A model generated the notes under the pieces. It did no database searches. It saw nothing but the letters and a program-made list of their open reading frames with translations, and was not told the origin of the DNA. A stretch of DNA of 64,000 nucleotides from [Eubacterium] saphenum (GTDB lineage: Bacteria; Bacillota; Clostridia; Peptostreptococcales; Anaerovoracaceae), in the NCBI GenBank assembly GCA_004555725.1, contig SFHC01000004.1, positions 1 through 64,000 on the forward strand, in the 5' to 3' direction. The position numbers were made by a program, and so were the translations under genes. Below, piece by piece: positions 7,355 to 16,762 of the stretch. Positions within the stretch are counted from its first letter, which is position 1. Every line of letters begins with the position of its first letter.

Positions 7355-9100
7355 CTAACAGCCAAACCGCTCAGCCGCAACAAGCTCTGCTGCGCGCTTT
7401 ACCGCTTCATCTGCGGAAATCTCTTCCATATGCTCCTCATCGCGGCGAAGCTTATACTCCACGATGCCGTCAGAAGCTTTTCCGCCGACCGTAATCATAA
7501 CCGGATATCCCAGAAGATCCGCGTCATTGAACTTCACGCCCGCACGCTCATCGCGGTCGTCGACCAGAACTTCCACGCCCTGCTTCTCCAGCTCATCCTG
7601 GATCTTCAGCGCAACATCCATCTGGTTCTCATCACTCGGCTTAATCACGGTAATCATGACGTGATACGGAGCGACCGATACCGGCCAGATGATTCCCTTA
7701 TCATCATGATGCTGCTCGATAACCGCGGCAACCGTTCTGGTTACGCCGATTCCGTAGCATCCCATAACGATCGGGTGTTTCTCCTGGTTCTGATCCAGAT
7801 AGTAAGCGCCCATGGACTCAGAATACTTGGTTCCGAGTTTGAAGACCTGACCGACCTCAATACCCTTGGTATGCTTGACCGGAGCGCCGCATACCGGGCA
7901 AGGGTCTCCTTCCTTCATCATCTTGATATCCGTTACAATGTCGCCGGTATAATCTCTGCCATAGTTGACGTTGATGTAATGGTGATCCTCCTCACAGGCG
8001 CCTGCGCACAGGTTCTTCAGTCCCGGCAGCTCACTGTCCACAACGATCTTGCAGTCGTGCAGACCCATCGGTCCTGTAAATCCGCCGACACTTCCCGTTG
8101 CCGGTCCCATCTTTGCCTCATCTGCGAACTCAATGCAGAATTCCGGAATATTCAGCGCGTTGACCAGCTTGATCATATTTACGTCGCGGTCGCCTCTTAC
8201 GAATGCTGCTACGTATCCGTTCTCCTTCAGCGTTGCCTCATCATAAGTGACAAACAGAAGCGCCTTGATCGTCTGCTTTTTGTCTAAATGCAGATAATCG
8301 CAGACTGCCTCGATCGTCTTGGTGCCCGGAGTCGTCTTCTTCTCGAGCGGCAGCATCTCCACATCATCCTGCGGAGCCGCATCGACACACTCACAGCGCT
8401 CATCCGTCGCCGCCATGCCGCACTTGTCGCAGTAGAACAGATCACTCTCTCCCACTTCAGACAGCGCACTGAATTCATGAGAATTGCTTCCGCCGATCGC
8501 GCCAGTGTCCGCCTCTACCGGACGGCAGTCCAGTCCGCAGCGCTTGAAGACCTTCTCATACGCATGGTACATATCCATGTAGCTCTTATCCAGACCCTCC
8601 TGGTCGACATCAAAGGAATACGCATCCTTCATGACGAACTCTCTGGAACGCAGCAGTCCAAAACGCGGACGCGCTTCATCTCTGTACTTGGTCTGAATCT
8701 GATATAGATTGACCGGCAGCTGCTTATATGAAGTCAGATCATTTCTGGCAACATCGGTAAAGCACTCCTCATGAGTCGGTCCAAGGCAGAAGTCTCTTCC
8801 GTTTCTGTCCTTGATTCTCCAGAGTTCCGGTCCATACTCATTCCATCTTCCGGTTTCCTGCCAAAGCTCTGCGGGGATTACAGCAGACATGTGAATTTCC
8901 TGTGCGCCCGTTCTGTCCATTTCCTCACGTACGATCTGCTCAACCTTGCGGACAGCTCTCCATCCAGGCTGCATGAACGCGTACACACCGGAAGCCTGAC
9001 GACGGATCATTCCGGCTCTCAACATGAGTTTATGACTTGGGATCACAGCATCTGCCGGATCATCATGGTATGTTTTGAAATACATTTTAGACATTCGCAT
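7355..9100 (-). CDS. proS: Prolyl-tRNA synthetase (bacterial type, with editing domain)
   Basis: A class II synthetase of about 581 residues. N-terminal catalytic part includes PADAVIPSHKLMLRAGMIRR, QPGWRAVRKVEQIVREEMDR, the motif-2 region YRDEARPRFGLLRSREFVMKD, then the YbaK-like insertion (editing) domain around residues 225-400, and motif 3 plus the anticodon-binding domain at the C-terminus. It charges tRNA-Pro and hydrolyses Ala-tRNA-Pro. The start at 9100 is chosen because AAGGAGG lies 9 nt upstream; the longer ORF start has none. A strong terminator follows it. Confidence 0.96.
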   Translation of the reverse strand: MRMSKMYFKTYHDDPADAVIPSHKLMLRAGMIRRQASGVYAFMQPGWRAVRKVEQIVREEMDRTGAQEIHMSAVIPAELWQETGRWNEYGPELWRIKDRNGRDFCLGPTHEECFTDVARNDLTSYKQLPVNLYQIQTKYRDEARPRFGLLRSREFVMKDAYSFDVDQEGLDKSYMDMYHAYEKVFKRCGLDCRPVEADTGAIGGSNSHEFSALSEVGESDLFYCDKCGMAATDERCECVDAAPQDDVEMLPLEKKTTPGTKTIEAVCDYLHLDKKQTIKALLFVTYDEATLKENGYVAAFVRGDRDVNMIKLVNALNIPEFCIEFADEAKMGPATGSVGGFTGPMGLHDCKIVVDSELPGLKNLCAGACEEDHHYINVNYGRDYTGDIVTDIKMMKEGDPCPVCGAPVKHTKGIEVGQVFKLGTKYSESMGAYYLDQNQEKHPIVMGCYGIGVTRTVAAVIEQHHDDKGIIWPVSVAPYHVMITVIKPSDENQMDVALKIQDELEKQGVEVLVDDRDERAGVKFNDADLLGYPVMITVGGKASDGIVEYKLRRDEEHMEEISADEAVKRAAELVAAERFGC

Positions 9101-9360
9101 AAGTCTAATCCTCCTTAAGCTTAGCATTTTGTGTGGTTCCCACAATAGATAGTTATTATTATATCAAACTTCCCTATATTTTTCACTCTTTTTTTATCAA
9201 TATTCTCTATACTGCGACAAAAATCGGCCAGGCAAGGAGATACGCGCGTGAAGCCCGAATAAAATACCCGAATTTTCTGCCCCTCGCCCGCAGCGCTTAT
9301 CCATTGAAAACAGCCGGTAAAACGCAGCCGACCGCCGGTCAGACACCGCCGGCAATTCTG

Positions 9361-10560
9361 CTACAGGGATTCGATCATGCACACCGCTTCCGCGGCGATT
9401 CCCTCTCCGCGCCCGGTGAAACCGAGTTTTTCCGTCGTCGTCGCCTTAACACTGACCGCGTCCTCCGGAACTCCGGCCGCGGCGGCAATCCGTGTCCGCA
9501 TCTCCGGAATATAGGAGGCGAGTTTCGGCTTCTGGCAGATGACGGTCATGTCCGCATTGCTGAGCTTCCATCCATGCTCCTTCAGCGTCTCCGCGACACA
9601 AGCCAGCAGTTTCATGCTGTCCGCTCCTTCATAGGCCGGATCATTATCCGGGAACAGCTTTCCGATGTCCCCAAGTGCGGCAGCACCGAGCATGGCGTCC
9701 ATCAGAGCATGGATCAGCACATCGGCATCGGAATGCCCCATGAGACCCTTTTCGTATGGGACCTCCACGCCTCCCAGAATCAGTTTTCTTCCCTCGGTCA
9801 GCACATGCACGTCAAACCCTGTGCCGATTCGCATTTGTCTGTTCATCCCTTTTAAATCCTCCGGTGTTGTAATCTTGATATTGGACGGCGTCCCCGCGGC
9901 AATCGCCGGCAGAACGCCGACCCGCTCAACCAGGCCGGCCTCATCCGTGCCGATGAAATGATCCCGGTACGCCGCTTCATACGCCTGCAGCAGCAGACCG
10001 AAACGGAACCCCTGCGGCGTCTGCACGCTGTAGAGTTCCGCGCGGCTGAGCGTTCCTTCTGTAATGTGGCGGATTGTACTGACCGCCGGAACCGCAGCGA
10101 TTGCCGCGTCTGTCTGCGCCGCCTTCTCCAGGACATCCTGAATGGTAGAATCTTCCGTAAACGGGCGGACGCCGTCCTGCACCAGAACAATCCCATCTTC
10201 ACTGAATCCGGTATCTTTTAAATACCGCAGCGCATTGCGGACGGAATCCTGACGGGTGTTTCCTCCGGAAACAAGAGTCATCGGAATGGCTCCGCACTCC
10301 TGCGCCTTTACGGATCTGCCGCCTGCCGTCTTATCCTCTGTCTGCGCGTGAGGAAAAAGTCTTTTCCCCTTCTCCATCTGATCTTTCGGCAGAGTAATGA
10401 CAATCCGGTCGATCCACGGCTGCCGCAGGAACCGGTCTGCCGTCCGCTGCAGAATGGCGCGCCCTCCGATCTGTAAAAACTGCTTGGGCACCGGCGCGCC
10501 CATACGCGTTCCTGACCCTCCTGCGGTTATCACCGCAGCTGTTTCTCTTCCCTTGAACAT
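9361..10560 (-). CDS. ispDF: Bifunctional IspD-IspF (MEP pathway of isoprenoid synthesis)
   Basis: A 399-residue fusion. Residues 1-235 are 2-C-methyl-D-erythritol 4-phosphate cytidylyltransferase (IspD): nucleotide-binding [41 protein letters not shown]. Residues 240-399 are 2-C-methyl-D-erythritol 2,4-cyclodiphosphate synthase (IspF): RIGTGFDVH (metal Asp/His), [39 protein letters not shown]. The fusion joins two non-consecutive MEP steps, as in some other bacteria. The ATG has no Shine-Dalgarno sequence and lies 13 nt after a strong hairpin (10573-10607), an unusual initiation region. Confidence 0.95.
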   Translation of the reverse strand: MFKGRETAAVITAGGSGTRMGAPVPKQFLQIGGRAILQRTADRFLRQPWIDRIVITLPKDQMEKGKRLFPHAQTEDKTAGGRSVKAQECGAIPMTLVSGGNTRQDSVRNALRYLKDTGFSEDGIVLVQDGVRPFTEDSTIQDVLEKAAQTDAAIAAVPAVSTIRHITEGTLSRAELYSVQTPQGFRFGLLLQAYEAAYRDHFIGTDEAGLVERVGVLPAIAAGTPSNIKITTPEDLKGMNRQMRIGTGFDVHVLTEGRKLILGGVEVPYEKGLMGHSDADVLIHALMDAMLGAAALGDIGKLFPDNDPAYEGADSMKLLACVAETLKEHGWKLSNADMTVICQKPKLASYIPEMRTRIAAAAGVPEDAVSVKATTTEKLGFTGRGEGIAAEAVCMIESL

Positions 10561-10572
10561 TTCACAGTAAAT

Positions 10573-10607
10573 ATGCGGTATGCCGAACGCCTGTCCGCAT
10601 ACCGCAT
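10573..10607. other. Hairpin immediately upstream of ispDF
   Basis: A perfect 11-bp stem, ATGCGGTATGC paired with GCATACCGCAT, with a 13-nt loop. On the minus strand it ends 13 nt before the ispDF ATG and is not followed by a T run, so it is not a normal terminator in that direction. On the plus strand it is followed by TTT and a pyrimidine tract, but no plus-strand gene precedes it. It may separate ispDF from the upstream gene or modulate translation. Confidence 0.5.
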
Positions 10608-10729
10608 TTTCCCTTTCTTTTTCTTTAACCTCTGTACTCCCTGCACCTCCGTGCGCCTGCCGCCTTAAAAGACTGTTTTCTGCAGGATTTTTCGTTTGCA
10701 GATTCTGCAGGCTTCCTTCCAGAGCACGT

Positions 10730-11860
10730 CTACGATTTCTGCAGACGTCCGAAAATCATCTTTCCGGCCGAAGTCTGCAGCACGCTGGTAACACGGATAT
10801 TGGCTGTCTTTCCGATCATGGAAACGCCGTCTTCCACAACGATCATGGTTCCGTCATTCAGATAACCGATGCCCTGCGCTGAATCCTTTCCGTGCTTGAC
10901 AATCTTCAGCGTCATCTCTTCTCCCGGAAGCACAACCGGTTTCAGCGTATTCGCCAGCTCATTGATGTTCAGCACCTTGATCTTATTAATTCCGGCGACC
11001 TTATTCAGGTTATAGTCATTGGTCACCACTGCGCCGCCCATGATCTGCGCCAGCTTCAGCAGCTTGACATCGACTTCCGGAATCTCATTCAGCGCCTTTT
11101 CTTTTTCCGTATTATAGATTTCCACACCGTATTCTGTCTGGATCTGGTTCAGAATATCCAGCCCGTGACGACCTCTCGCGCGTTTCAGCGAGTCCGCGGA
11201 ATCTGCGATATGTCTGAGTTCAACCAGGACAAACTCCGGAATGACGATCGGTCCTTCCAGAAATCCGGTCCCCATAATATCGGCGATTCGTCCGTCGATA
11301 ATGACGCTCGTGTCCAAGATCTTAGGCATTGCCGGCGCGCCTTTTCTGCGCGTGCCGCGTCCGGCCTTGACCGAGCCCGCCAGCGCCGCTTCCGTCTGTT
11401 TCCTTGCTGCCTGCATATTGGACACCATCTCCGCGCCCTTGGTCGTGCCGATGACAACACCGAGATAACATAAAATGCCGTAAATTGCGACCACAATCAG
11501 CGCGTGTACGTACCTGTTGATCACAAAACTGGCAAGCTGGGAAATAAAAAACGCAATTACCAGCGCCGCAATCAGCCCGATCGTACCGGAAATAATGGTG
11601 CTGCTGGATACATTCTGCAGATCGTTTCCGATGTTTTTACTGAGCCGGAGTCCCTTGCGCCCAACAGCAGGTGCCGTCATAAAAAAGATAAAACCCAGAA
11701 TAATTGCGACTGAAATTGCAATTGCTGTGAGCTTTCCGGCCGACAACATCGCGTTCGATCCGCCGATCGAATAAATAATGTCCTGAATCAGCCGGGTTAC
11801 TCCATACCCAAGCGCCGCGCCGAGCAGCGCAAAAATCACACGCATAAACTTTCTGATCAC
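10730..11860 (-). CDS. Membrane-anchored PIN-TRAM domain protein (YacL-like)
   Basis: About 376 residues. Four hydrophobic segments occupy the first 150 residues, followed by a PIN nuclease-like domain ([16 protein letters not shown] and [11 protein letters not shown], with the late acidic residues in [13 protein letters not shown]) and a C-terminal TRAM RNA-binding domain (about residues 310-376). Bacillus YacL has the same order and sits in the same radA-ispD neighbourhood; it is thought to be an RNA-processing or RNA-binding membrane protein. The best start is GTG at 11860, 7 nt after GGAGG; the ATG overlapping it is out of frame. A promoter is visible at 12002-12030. Confidence 0.88.
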   Translation of the reverse strand: MIRKFMRVIFALLGAALGYGVTRLIQDIIYSIGGSNAMLSAGKLTAIAISVAIILGFIFFMTAPAVGRKGLRLSKNIGNDLQNVSSSTIISGTIGLIAALVIAFFISQLASFVINRYVHALIVVAIYGILCYLGVVIGTTKGAEMVSNMQAARKQTEAALAGSVKAGRGTRRKGAPAMPKILDTSVIIDGRIADIMGTGFLEGPIVIPEFVLVELRHIADSADSLKRARGRHGLDILNQIQTEYGVEIYNTEKEKALNEIPEVDVKLLKLAQIMGGAVVTNDYNLNKVAGINKIKVLNINELANTLKPVVLPGEEMTLKIVKHGKDSAQGIGYLNDGTMIVVEDGVSMIGKTANIRVTSVLQTSAGKMIFGRLQKS

Positions 11861-12001
11861 ATCAACCCCTCCTTTCCTCATATATTCTATATCCATCCAT
11901 CCTCGTCCGTCAGAAACACTGCTTTTTTCTTTATTGCTTCCTACTAGCCGTCGGATGCCGGTTTACGAAAATTTCTACCTTCTTCGTAATTCCGTAAAAC
12001 C

Positions 12002-12030
12002 AGTATAATTCAAAAACCCGAACCATTCAA
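12002..12030 (-). promoter_or_regulatory. Predicted promoter of the PIN-TRAM gene
   Basis: On the minus strand TTGAAT, 17 bases, TATACT. The same pair of hexamers and spacing is found at the tag operon promoter (49773-49801). Confidence 0.65.
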
Positions 12031-12119
12031 GAACTGCATGCACACAGATCCCTTTATATCGCAATTCTTTTGTGGTAAAATATGGTGAAGAATTGTGAAA
12101 AGCAGGGAGGAGTATCTCT

Positions 12120-12800
12120 ATGTATAAATTATTAGTCGTTGATGACGAACCAAAAATCAGGGAAGTCATCCGCGAATACGCAGAATTCAACGGTTACGAT
12201 GTAACCGAGGCAGAGGACGGAATGTCCGCCATCGGCCTGTGTAAACTGAATAACTATGACCTTATCATCCTGGACATCATGATGCCGAAACTGGACGGAT
12301 TCTCCACATGCAAGGAAATCCGCAAGACCAGCGATACACCGATCATCATGCTGTCCGCAAGAGGAGAAGAATACGACAAGCTCTTCGGTTTTGAGCTCGG
12401 CATCGATGATTACATCGTCAAGCCGTTCAGCCCTAAGGAACTCATGGCCAGAGTCAACGCTGTACTGAAGCGCCGCGACGCAAGCACCCGCTCCAAGGCA
12501 GACGTCATGTGTTTCAAAGGCCTGGAAATCAATATCCCGGCACGCACCGTCACCGTAGACGGCAAGCGCGTCGACCTCACCCCAAAAGAGTACGAGCTGC
12601 TGTTCTATCTGATCCAGAACCGTGACATCGCGTTATCCAGAGACAAGCTGCTGTCCGACATCTGGGGCTATGATTTCTTTGGCGATGACCGCACCATCGA
12701 CACCCACATCAAGAACCTGAGAAACGCACTCGGACCTTACCGCAGTTTTATCGTAACTCTGCGCGGCGTCGGCTATAAGTTCGAGTGTCCGGAGGACTAA
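12120..12800 (+). CDS. OmpR/PhoB-family response regulator
   Basis: A 226-residue two-component regulator. The receiver domain (residues 1-118) has acidic VVDDEP, phospho-acceptor Asp52 in LDIMMPKLDG, Ser79 and Lys101 in IVKPF. The DNA-binding winged helix (residues 128-225) has LTPKEYELLFYLIQN, DIWGYDFFGDDRTIDTHI and GVGYKFE. GGGAGGA precedes the ATG. It is followed by its likely cognate kinase after about 225 bases that hold a perfect palindrome (12827-12848). The target genes are unknown; envelope stress or wall sensing would be a guess. Confidence 0.94.
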   Translation: MYKLLVVDDEPKIREVIREYAEFNGYDVTEAEDGMSAIGLCKLNNYDLIILDIMMPKLDGFSTCKEIRKTSDTPIIMLSARGEEYDKLFGFELGIDDYIVKPFSPKELMARVNAVLKRRDASTRSKADVMCFKGLEINIPARTVTVDGKRVDLTPKEYELLFYLIQNRDIALSRDKLLSDIWGYDFFGDDRTIDTHIKNLRNALGPYRSFIVTLRGVGYKFECPED

Positions 12801-12826
12801 CCTGCCCGGAGTCTCCTCAGCCCGGC

Positions 12827-12848
12827 TGCTTTTTGTCGACAAAAAGCA
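12827..12848. repeat. Perfect 22-bp palindrome between response regulator and kinase
   Basis: TGCTTTTTGTC is followed directly by its exact reverse complement GACAAAAAGCA. It lies 27 bases after the response regulator stop. The arms recur elsewhere at gene ends (2496, 35887, 43089), and a related palindrome is at 16727-16746. It lacks a GC-rich stem plus T tract, so it is a poor terminator and could instead be a protein-binding site. Confidence 0.7.
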
Positions 12849-13025
12849 ACTGCGCCAGGAGATGACGGTTTCTGCAAGCACATACACCGGTGACCGGATC
12901 CTGAAACACAGCGTCCGCACCGGTTTTTCTATACCATTCCACTCCGTGTGCCCCTGATTGCAACAGACACGCGATATCGCAGCACGAACACGAAAGAGAG
13001 AGCCTGAAGCGAAAGGAATTCTGAA

Positions 13026-14594
13026 ATGGAACGAAAAAAAATCGACTTTCACAGCATAAAATTCAAGCTGCTCGCTTATTTCCTGGTATTTGCGGTCATC
13101 ATGATGATTCTCGTCTGGTTTCTGCAGATCTTTTTCCTCAATAATTACTATGAGGATATGAAAACCAAGCAGACCGCCCGCATCGCCGACCAGATCCGGA
13201 AATCGTACCAGTCAAAGGACGGGGACCTGACAGCGCTGAAAGCCGTCATAAAGGAAGTCTCCGCAGAAGATGATCTGACGATTTTCATCCGGACACGCAC
13301 GGGAAGATCGGTGACCAACAAGGCCGGCCAGCCAATCGATCAGCAGTATTACTATGACAGCCGCTATGAAGCGGAAATGTTCCGCCTGAACGCAAAACTG
13401 CAGACCAGCTCGTTCGACAGCATCTCAGAGATTCTGACCAACCGCGCGCAGCCGGAAAACCGGACGCTGGAATACGCCGGATTCCTGGATAAAAGCAACC
13501 GCAGCAGCGCACAGAATGCGGACAGTTATGTGATGTTCATCTTTTCTCCGCTGTATCCGATGCACTCCACGGTTGAAATCCTGAAACACCAGCTGCTGTA
13601 CATCATCGTGATCGCCCTGTGCCTGGCGCTGCTGCTGTCCATCCTGCTCGCGCGCCATATCAGCCAGCCAATCCGGCAGATCACCAATGCCGCCGCAAAA
13701 ATGAGCAAGGGCGATTACAACGTGAAATTCCAGAGCAGCCGCTATTCCGAAATCCAGGAACTCGCGGAAACCCTGAACCTTGCTGAATCCGAGATCGAGC
13801 GAACCGGTCAGTACCAGCAGGACCTGATCGCCAACGTCTCCCATGACCTGCGCACCCCTCTGACCATGATCCGCTCCTACGCGGAAATGATCCGCGACCT
13901 CTCGGGCGACAACCCGGAAAAGCGCAACAAACACCTGAAAGTCATCATCGATGAATCCGACCGCCTGAACGCACTGGTAAACGACATGCTGACCATGTCC
14001 CGCATGCAGTCCAAGCGCATGCTCCTGATCAACGCGCCGTTCAACCTCACCCAGGCCGCGGCAGATGTCATGTCTACCTACGAAGTGCTGAACGACAAGG
14101 AAGGCTACAACATCATCTTCCAGCACCCGAAAGCTGCGATGATGGTCAATGCTGACGAAGCAAAAATCAAGCAGGTCATGAACAACCTGATGTCCAACGC
14201 CGTAAAATACTGCGGCGACGACAAGTACATCCGCGTCACTCTGAAGCGCACCGGCAGAAAAATCCGCTTCTCCGTAGAAGACCACGGTCCCGGCATCCCT
14301 GCCGACGAGCTCCCGCACGTCTGGGATAAATACTACAAAGCAAGCGCCAACCACGCCCGCGACACCAAGAGCACCGGACTCGGCCTGTCCATTGTAAAGG
14401 AAATCCTGAACCTGCACAAAGCCACCTTTGACGTCGACAGCACCGTCGGAAAGGGCAGCACCTTCTGGTTCGAACTTCCGCTCATTCACACCACACGGAA
14501 CCACAACTCCAGAAATATGCGCGGCCTCGGCGCCCGCCGCCACACCGCAGAAATCAACACCGGCCGCAGTGCCGTACCGGAAAGCGACAGCTAA
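13026..14594 (+). CDS. Membrane sensor histidine kinase
   Basis: 522 residues: TM1 (about 14-38), an extracellular sensor loop (39-188), TM2 (about 189-210), HAMP (211-262), HisKA with phospho-acceptor His273 in ANVSHDLRTPLTMIRSYAEM, and HATPase with N box NLMSNAVKYC, G1 VEDHGPGIP and G2 STGLGLSIVKE. It should phosphorylate the response regulator upstream. The C-terminus carries about 35 extra residues rich in Arg, Asn and His after the ATPase domain. The ATG follows GAAAGGAATTCTGAA. A hairpin terminator follows at 14618-14675. Confidence 0.94.
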   Translation: MERKKIDFHSIKFKLLAYFLVFAVIMMILVWFLQIFFLNNYYEDMKTKQTARIADQIRKSYQSKDGDLTALKAVIKEVSAEDDLTIFIRTRTGRSVTNKAGQPIDQQYYYDSRYEAEMFRLNAKLQTSSFDSISEILTNRAQPENRTLEYAGFLDKSNRSSAQNADSYVMFIFSPLYPMHSTVEILKHQLLYIIVIALCLALLLSILLARHISQPIRQITNAAAKMSKGDYNVKFQSSRYSEIQELAETLNLAESEIERTGQYQQDLIANVSHDLRTPLTMIRSYAEMIRDLSGDNPEKRNKHLKVIIDESDRLNALVNDMLTMSRMQSKRMLLINAPFNLTQAAADVMSTYEVLNDKEGYNIIFQHPKAAMMVNADEAKIKQVMNNLMSNAVKYCGDDKYIRVTLKRTGRKIRFSVEDHGPGIPADELPHVWDKYYKASANHARDTKSTGLGLSIVKEILNLHKATFDVDSTVGKGSTFWFELPLIHTTRNHNSRNMRGLGARRHTAEINTGRSAVPESDS

Positions 14595-14617
14595 GTTGCC
14601 GGTTTCCCGGTTCGGTG

Positions 14618-14675
14618 GCCGCTGTCCTTCTAGACTGCCGCGTTTTCCGGCTTCCAGTTGGACAGCGGCGTTTTT
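14618..14675 (+). terminator. Terminator after the histidine kinase
   Basis: GCCGCTGTCC (14618-14627) pairs with GGACAGCGGC (14660-14669), followed by GTTTTT. The same downstream arm can instead pair with a second GCCGCTGTCC copy at 14710-14719, so two mutually exclusive hairpins are possible. Confidence 0.6.
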
Positions 14676-14729
14676 AGGACCTCCGGGCTACTGGTTTTCC
14701 GGTTCGACAGCCGCTGTCCAACTGTTGTC

Positions 14730-14778
14730 AAAAAAAGGCCTCCGCACGAGAGCGATCATACGCGGCTCGTTCGGAGGC
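14730..14778 (-). terminator. Terminator of pyrG
   Basis: GCCTCCGCACGAG (14738-14750) pairs with CTCGTTCGGAGGC (14766-14778) with one mismatch. On the minus strand the stem is followed by CTTTTTTT, immediately downstream of the pyrG stop. The plus strand also has TTTGTT after it, so it may act in both directions. Confidence 0.9.
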
Positions 14779-14804
14779 TTTGTTACAATATTACTCGATT
14801 TCGA

Positions 14805-16442
14805 TTACTTATGCTGATCATCGTATTCGCTGACTGCGGCAATGAAGCCTCTGAACAGCGGATGCGGACGGTTCGGTCTGGATTTGAATTCCGGATGTGC
14901 CTGTGTCGCGATGAAGAACGGGTGGTCCTTCAGTTCGATCATTTCTACAATGCGGCCGTCCGGGGATTTTCCGGCGAGTACCATGCCGTGCTCCTGAAGG
15001 GCTTCGCGGTACATGTTGTTGACCTCGTATCTGTGTCTGTGTCTCTCTTTAATATGGTCAGTGCCGTAGAGTTCGCAGGACTTGGTGCCCGGAGTGAGTA
15101 CGCAAGGATAAGAGCCAAGACGGAGAGTTCCTCCGATATCGACTACGCCTTCCTGATCCGGCATCAGATGGATGACCGGGTTCTTGGTTTCCGGATCGAC
15201 CTCGACGCTGTTGGCATCAGTCAAACCCAGAACGTCTCTCGCAAACTCGACGATGGCCATCTGCATGCCGAGGCAGAGTCCGAGGAATGGAACTTTGTTT
15301 TCTCTGGCATAACGGATAGCGGCAATCTTTCCGGCAAGGCCTCTGGTTCCGAATCCGCCCGGAACCAGGATTCCGTCTGCGTCTTTCAGGCGGTCGTTGA
15401 CGTTGTAGCTGCTGACTTCTTCAGAATCCACCCAGTCAATCTTAATGTCGGCATGATTGTAAGCACCGGCTGCGTGCAGAGCTTCTACGACGGACAGATA
15501 CGCGTCGTGCAGCTCTACATATTTGCCGACCAGCGCAACATTGACGGTCTTTTTCGGGTGCTGCCAGTTGTACAGCATTTCTTTCCAGTCGTCCAGCTCC
15601 GGCTGCGGGCATGGCAACTGCAGGCATTTGCAGGCGATCTGTGCGATATGCTCTTTTTCGAGAGCCATCGGCACCTCGTACAGGATCGGCAGATCCATGT
15701 TCTCTATAACATTTTCTTTTGGAACGTTGCAGAACAGCGCAATCTTGTTGCGTACAGTTTCTGTCAGCGGTTTTTCACAGCGCAGGACCAGTACGTCCGG
15801 CTGAATTCCCATTCCCTGCAGATCCTTTACGGAGGACTGGGTCGGCTTGGTCTTCAGCTCTCTGGAACATGCCAGGTACGGCACCAGAGTAACGTGCAGA
15901 AGCATAGAGTTTCCCGGTCCGATCTCTGCGCGGAACTGACGGATTGCTTCGAGGTACGGCTGGGATTCAATATCTCCGACAGTGCCGCCGACTTCGATAA
16001 TCGCTATCTCTGTATCCATTCCCGGCCCGTCATAATCCTCTACTGCTGCAGGCTGACGATAAAAACGGGATTTGATTTCATTGGTGATGTGCGGAATAAC
16101 CTGAACTGTGCCTCCGCCGTAATCGCCTCTGCGCTCTTTATTCAGTACGGACCAGTACACCTTTCCGGTTGTGACATTGGAGTTCTGTGTCAGGGACTCA
16201 TCGATAAAACGCTCATAGTGACCGAGGTCCAGATCTGTCTCTGCGCCGTCATCTGTGACAAATACTTCTCCGTGCTGCACCGGGTTCATTGTGCCCGGGT
16301 CGATATTGATGTATGGATCGAACTTCTGCATCGTGACCTTATAGCCGCGCGCTTTCAGCAGACGGCCGAGGGACGCTGCCGTAATTCCCTTTCCTAACCC
16401 AGAAACTACGCCTCCTGTGACAAAAATATACTTTACAGCCAT
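14805..16442 (-). CDS. pyrG: CTP synthase
   Basis: 545 residues from the chosen start. The N-terminal synthetase domain has [20 protein letters not shown] (P-loop) and the metal/UTP sites in [13 protein letters not shown]. The C-terminal class I glutaminase domain has the nucleophilic Cys in [11 protein letters not shown] and the His/Glu pair in [10 protein letters not shown]. It makes CTP from UTP, ATP and glutamine. The start at 16442 follows AAAGGGG; the 14 residues upstream in the open frame lack a better site. A strong terminator follows. In some Bacillota pyrG is attenuated by CTP; I saw no clear attenuator in its leader. Confidence 0.96.
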   Translation of the reverse strand: MAVKYIFVTGGVVSGLGKGITAASLGRLLKARGYKVTMQKFDPYINIDPGTMNPVQHGEVFVTDDGAETDLDLGHYERFIDESLTQNSNVTTGKVYWSVLNKERRGDYGGGTVQVIPHITNEIKSRFYRQPAAVEDYDGPGMDTEIAIIEVGGTVGDIESQPYLEAIRQFRAEIGPGNSMLLHVTLVPYLACSRELKTKPTQSSVKDLQGMGIQPDVLVLRCEKPLTETVRNKIALFCNVPKENVIENMDLPILYEVPMALEKEHIAQIACKCLQLPCPQPELDDWKEMLYNWQHPKKTVNVALVGKYVELHDAYLSVVEALHAAGAYNHADIKIDWVDSEEVSSYNVNDRLKDADGILVPGGFGTRGLAGKIAAIRYARENKVPFLGLCLGMQMAIVEFARDVLGLTDANSVEVDPETKNPVIHLMPDQEGVVDIGGTLRLGSYPCVLTPGTKSCELYGTDHIKERHRHRYEVNNMYREALQEHGMVLAGKSPDGRIVEMIELKDHPFFIATQAHPEFKSRPNRPHPLFRGFIAAVSEYDDQHK

Positions 16443-16565
16443 AACTTCCCCTTTCTGTGCGGATGTCTCTTCCATACACGGCAACTGAAACAGTACATAA
16501 ATTCTTGAGCGGACAGCTCACTGACTTCAATCTTCATCAGTTTCTATAGTACCATAAATTCAACA

Positions 16566-16609
16566 TGCACAGGAACACAATCTCATTCATCCTGATCCGC
16601 TCCTGTGCA
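16566..16609. other. Inverted repeat between radA and pyrG
   Basis: TGCACAGGA and TCCTGTGCA form a perfect 9-bp inverted repeat with a 26-nt spacer. Neither strand has a T run, so it is a weak terminator candidate or an operator in the pyrG upstream region. Confidence 0.35.
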
Positions 16610-16726
16610 GTATTTTCCCGAAATTCATTTCACAACTTATTTATTCTAATGCGAAACCGGAATCAGGTCAACTGTTAACCGCAATCCCGGTCCTGAATCG
16701 CAGATTTTTCTCCCTGCGGCTGGTAT

Positions 16727-16746
16727 TTTTGTCTGTGCAGACAAAA
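16727..16746. repeat. Palindrome after radA, related to the TTTTTGTC element
   Basis: TTTTGTCTG-TG-CAGACAAAA: 9-bp perfect arms with a 2-nt centre, 16 bases after the radA stop on the minus strand. The position and the TTTTGTC..GACAAAA shape match the palindrome at 12827. Confidence 0.5.
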
Positions 16747-16762
16747 CAGACACGGCAAGGAA

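Noticed and set aside
13425..14543. 372-codon minus-strand frame opposite the histidine kinase
   Set aside because: Shadow of a gene with intact HisKA/HATPase motifs; no domains of its own.
14658..16397. 579-codon plus-strand frame opposite pyrG
   Set aside because: It is a shadow of CTP synthase, crosses the pyrG terminator and has no recognisable domain.
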